Below, in pieces: positions 4,426-5,872 of a stretch of 5,872 bases of DNA; position 1 is the stretch's first letter; the number at the start of each line of letters is the position of its first letter. The stretch comes from Clostridia bacterium (GTDB lineage: Bacteria; Bacillota_A; Clostridia; Christensenellales; UBA1242). The position numbers and the translations under genes were made by a program. Location of the stretch: NCBI GenBank assembly GCA_028701635.1, contig JAQVQJ010000087.1, positions 1 to 5,872 of the forward strand, written 5' to 3'. Under the pieces are notes generated by a model. The model was not told where the DNA came from. It did no database searches and saw only the letters and a program-made list of their open reading frames with translations.

Positions 4426-5872
4426 ATGGGATCGAAAATAAATCGTGGTTTTATGTTTTATTTTTTCTTATTATCAGGGATAGCATTAGGGGCATTTCTA
4501 GTTAGTGTAGTAATTATGATATTTGTTCCTGGATTTTCGGTTTTTGGAATAAGTTGTGTAAACGAAAAATATCAAGATGTTAGAATAACAGAAATGGCAA
4601 TATATTCCAGCGAAGAAGACACAGAAGAAAATGCCTCTGTTCTTTTAAGTGACAGTTCTTATGATATAGAAAATATTGAGATCTCTTCAAACATTCATTC
4701 TGTTAAAGTCTTTAAAAGTAATAATACCCAAGGAATTAATCATAGCCAATTTGTTGTAATTTTTAATTCAAGGTCTTTTGGTTTTACAGTTAGCGAAAAT
4801 AAAAGTTCAGGACTTTCTGTTAAATATTATTCAGACACAAAAACATTAAGAATTGAAGCGGTTGGACCAGAAAACTTTTTAAATTTTGGCGAAAATTTTT
4901 CTATAACACTTCAAGTTCCTCCAACTTATTCAACAGAAAATGTTAATTTGGAAGTTAAAACAAATGGTAATATTATGCTTGGCGACGTTTATAGTACGGG
5001 TAATCTAAATCCTTCAACAATTAATTTTGATACTGTGAATTTACAAACAGAAAAAACAATTTTAGTTACAAATTATACAACAATCGGTGAAGCTAACAGA
5101 GGAGATTGTGCTTTAATTTCAGGTAGTAATATGGAAATTAATACTATTATTAAAGCAAACGATTTAACTATTGAAGCAGGCGAGGGAACTCTAACATTTA
5201 ATAACGAAGAGCAATCATTCGATTTAACCGGAGATTTAAATATCAAAACAAACAACACTTTTGTACATTTAGGAGATGTAGTTGCAGACAATATTTATCT
5301 AAACAATACCTATGGGAAATTCTATTTCACAGGTTCTTTATCTGGGAATGTTTTTATTAATAAGCAAACATCTAGTTGTGTTTATGAATTTATTAATATT
5401 AATGGAAATTTGACAGTTGGTAGTTACCTTGATGAAGATATGGTTGAAGGTGGAAGTATTTTGGCTGAAGTTGTTACAGGTGAAATATTAATGGCTATGA
5501 CTGGAGATATAAGCATAGAAGAAACACAAGCCTTTACTCAAATTAAAGGAACAGATGGTGATATTGTAATAAATAAAATTGGTGCATCTACACAAATAAG
5601 CACCGTTGATGGCGATATAACATTAGGGGAAGAAGAAAATAAAGTTAGTTCACCGATTGACTTGCAATGCACAGGGAAGGGAAATGTCGTTGTGTATTTT
5701 GATTCGTTTGAATATGCAGATGCGAACATATGTAGTATAACTACTGAGAGTGGGACAGTTGATGTTTATTTAGTGAAAAATATGAGTCGTGATATAACTG
5801 CGATAGCAACAACTGGTTTGACATATTTAGGAGTTAATATTGCTTCTAAGACTGGTCATTGGGTTGTTGGTA
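4426..5872 (+). CDS. Membrane-anchored beta-solenoid surface protein, DUF4097-like (3' end cut by window edge)
   Basis: The frame stays open from the ATG at 4426 for 482 codons and leaves the window without a stop. AGGAG lies 5 bases upstream. The N-terminus has K4 and R7 before one hydrophobic segment (about 9-35), which predicts a signal anchor with the rest outside the cell. Residues about 75-480 are Thr/Ser/Asn-rich short beta strands with repeated turns of the form G-[DNTE]-[ILV]-x-[ILV]: NGNIML (180-185), TGDLNI (268-273), NGNLTV (326-331), TGEILM (351-356), TGDISI (359-364), DGDIVI (377-382), DGDITL (395-400), KGNVVV (418-423), SGTVDV (442-447). This pattern is like the DUF4097 'putative adhesin' family, which forms a beta-solenoid and is often found beside envelope-stress genes. 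The function is not known; adhesion or envelope sensing is inference. Only one Trp is visible. It is divergent from an unrecognised gene. Confidence 0.88.
   Translation, partial: MGSKINRGFMFYFFLLSGIALGAFLVSVVIMIFVPGFSVFGISCVNEKYQDVRITEMAIYSSEEDTEENASVLLSDSSYDIENIEISSNIHSVKVFKSNNTQGINHSQFVVIFNSRSFGFTVSENKSSGLSVKYYSDTKTLRIEAVGPENFLNFGENFSITLQVPPTYSTENVNLEVKTNGNIMLGDVYSTGNLNPSTINFDTVNLQTEKTILVTNYTTIGEANRGDCALISGSNMEINTIIKANDLTIEAGEGTLTFNNEEQSFDLTGDLNIKTNNTFVHLGDVVADNIYLNNTYGKFYFTGSLSGNVFINKQTSSCVYEFININGNLTVGSYLDEDMVEGGSILAEVVTGEILMAMTGDISIEETQAFTQIKGTDGDIVINKIGASTQISTVDGDITLGEEENKVSSPIDLQCTGKGNVVVYFDSFEYADANICSITTESGTVDVYLVKNMSRDITAIATTGLTYLGVNIASKTGHWVVG
5500..5625 (+). repeat. 18-residue repeat units in the solenoid of the surface protein
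   Basis: Three turns with the motif [TD]-G-D-I-x-[IL] begin at residues 359, 377 and 395, exactly 18 residues (54 bases) apart. The protein pattern is conserved more than the DNA, as expected of an old solenoid rung repeat rather than a recent tandem duplication. Turns before and after this block are spaced less evenly. Confidence 0.6.

Noticed and set aside
4546..4557. Lipobox-like GISC (Cys44) in the surface protein
   Set aside because: The Cys lies too far from the N-terminus for a typical lipoprotein signal and Gly is at -3. A signal anchor fits better, though lipidation is not fully excluded.
5073..5729. Two minus-strand open frames of 63-72 codons inside the surface protein gene
   Set aside because: They are antisense shadows of a long open frame with a good start; no promoter or ribosome site was seen.
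1..5872. Use of TGA as tryptophan (Mollicutes-type code)
   Set aside because: Trp codons I checked in several genes are TGG, and no frame needs an in-frame TGA to stay open.

Overview
This AT-rich window (by eye about 30% G+C) looks like chromosomal DNA from a low-GC Gram-positive bacterium (Bacillota or a close relative). The evidence is the housekeeping gene content, AGGAGG-type ribosome binding sites and SigA-like promoters. Every tryptophan I checked is TGG, and the visible stops are TAA or TAG, so the standard bacterial code fits. I cannot name the species.

Layout from left to right: the 3' part of ackA (acetate kinase, +, cut by the window edge); rpmF (ribosomal protein L32, +) with its own near-consensus promoter; two tandem hairpin terminators that can serve both strands; a small three-helix membrane protein gene of unknown function (-); engB/ysxC (ribosome-assembly GTPase, +), divergent from the membrane gene; dapB (4-hydroxy-tetrahydrodipicolinate reductase, -), overlapping the end of engB tail to tail; a 423-residue protein I do not recognise (-); and, divergent from it, the first 482 codons of a membrane-anchored surface protein with a beta-solenoid resembling the DUF4097 'putative adhesin' family (+, runs off the right edge).

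Most genes here appear to be transcribed singly. I could place a plausible promoter in front of each of the six genes whose start lies in the window, and both divergent gaps carry back-to-back promoters. rpmF and engB contribute to 50S ribosome structure and assembly, ackA to acetate/ATP metabolism, and dapB to diaminopimelate (cell wall) and lysine synthesis. The 423-residue protein and the solenoid protein share a 123-bp divergent promoter region, so co-regulation is possible but not shown.

I see no mobile element, tRNA, rRNA, CRISPR array or clear new system, and no gene-free stretch longer than about 125 bp. The points most worth a second look are the unrecognised 423-residue protein with a clamp-motif-like C-terminus, the regular 18-residue repeat in the surface protein, a probable leaderless engB transcript, and family-atypical features in EngB and DapB.
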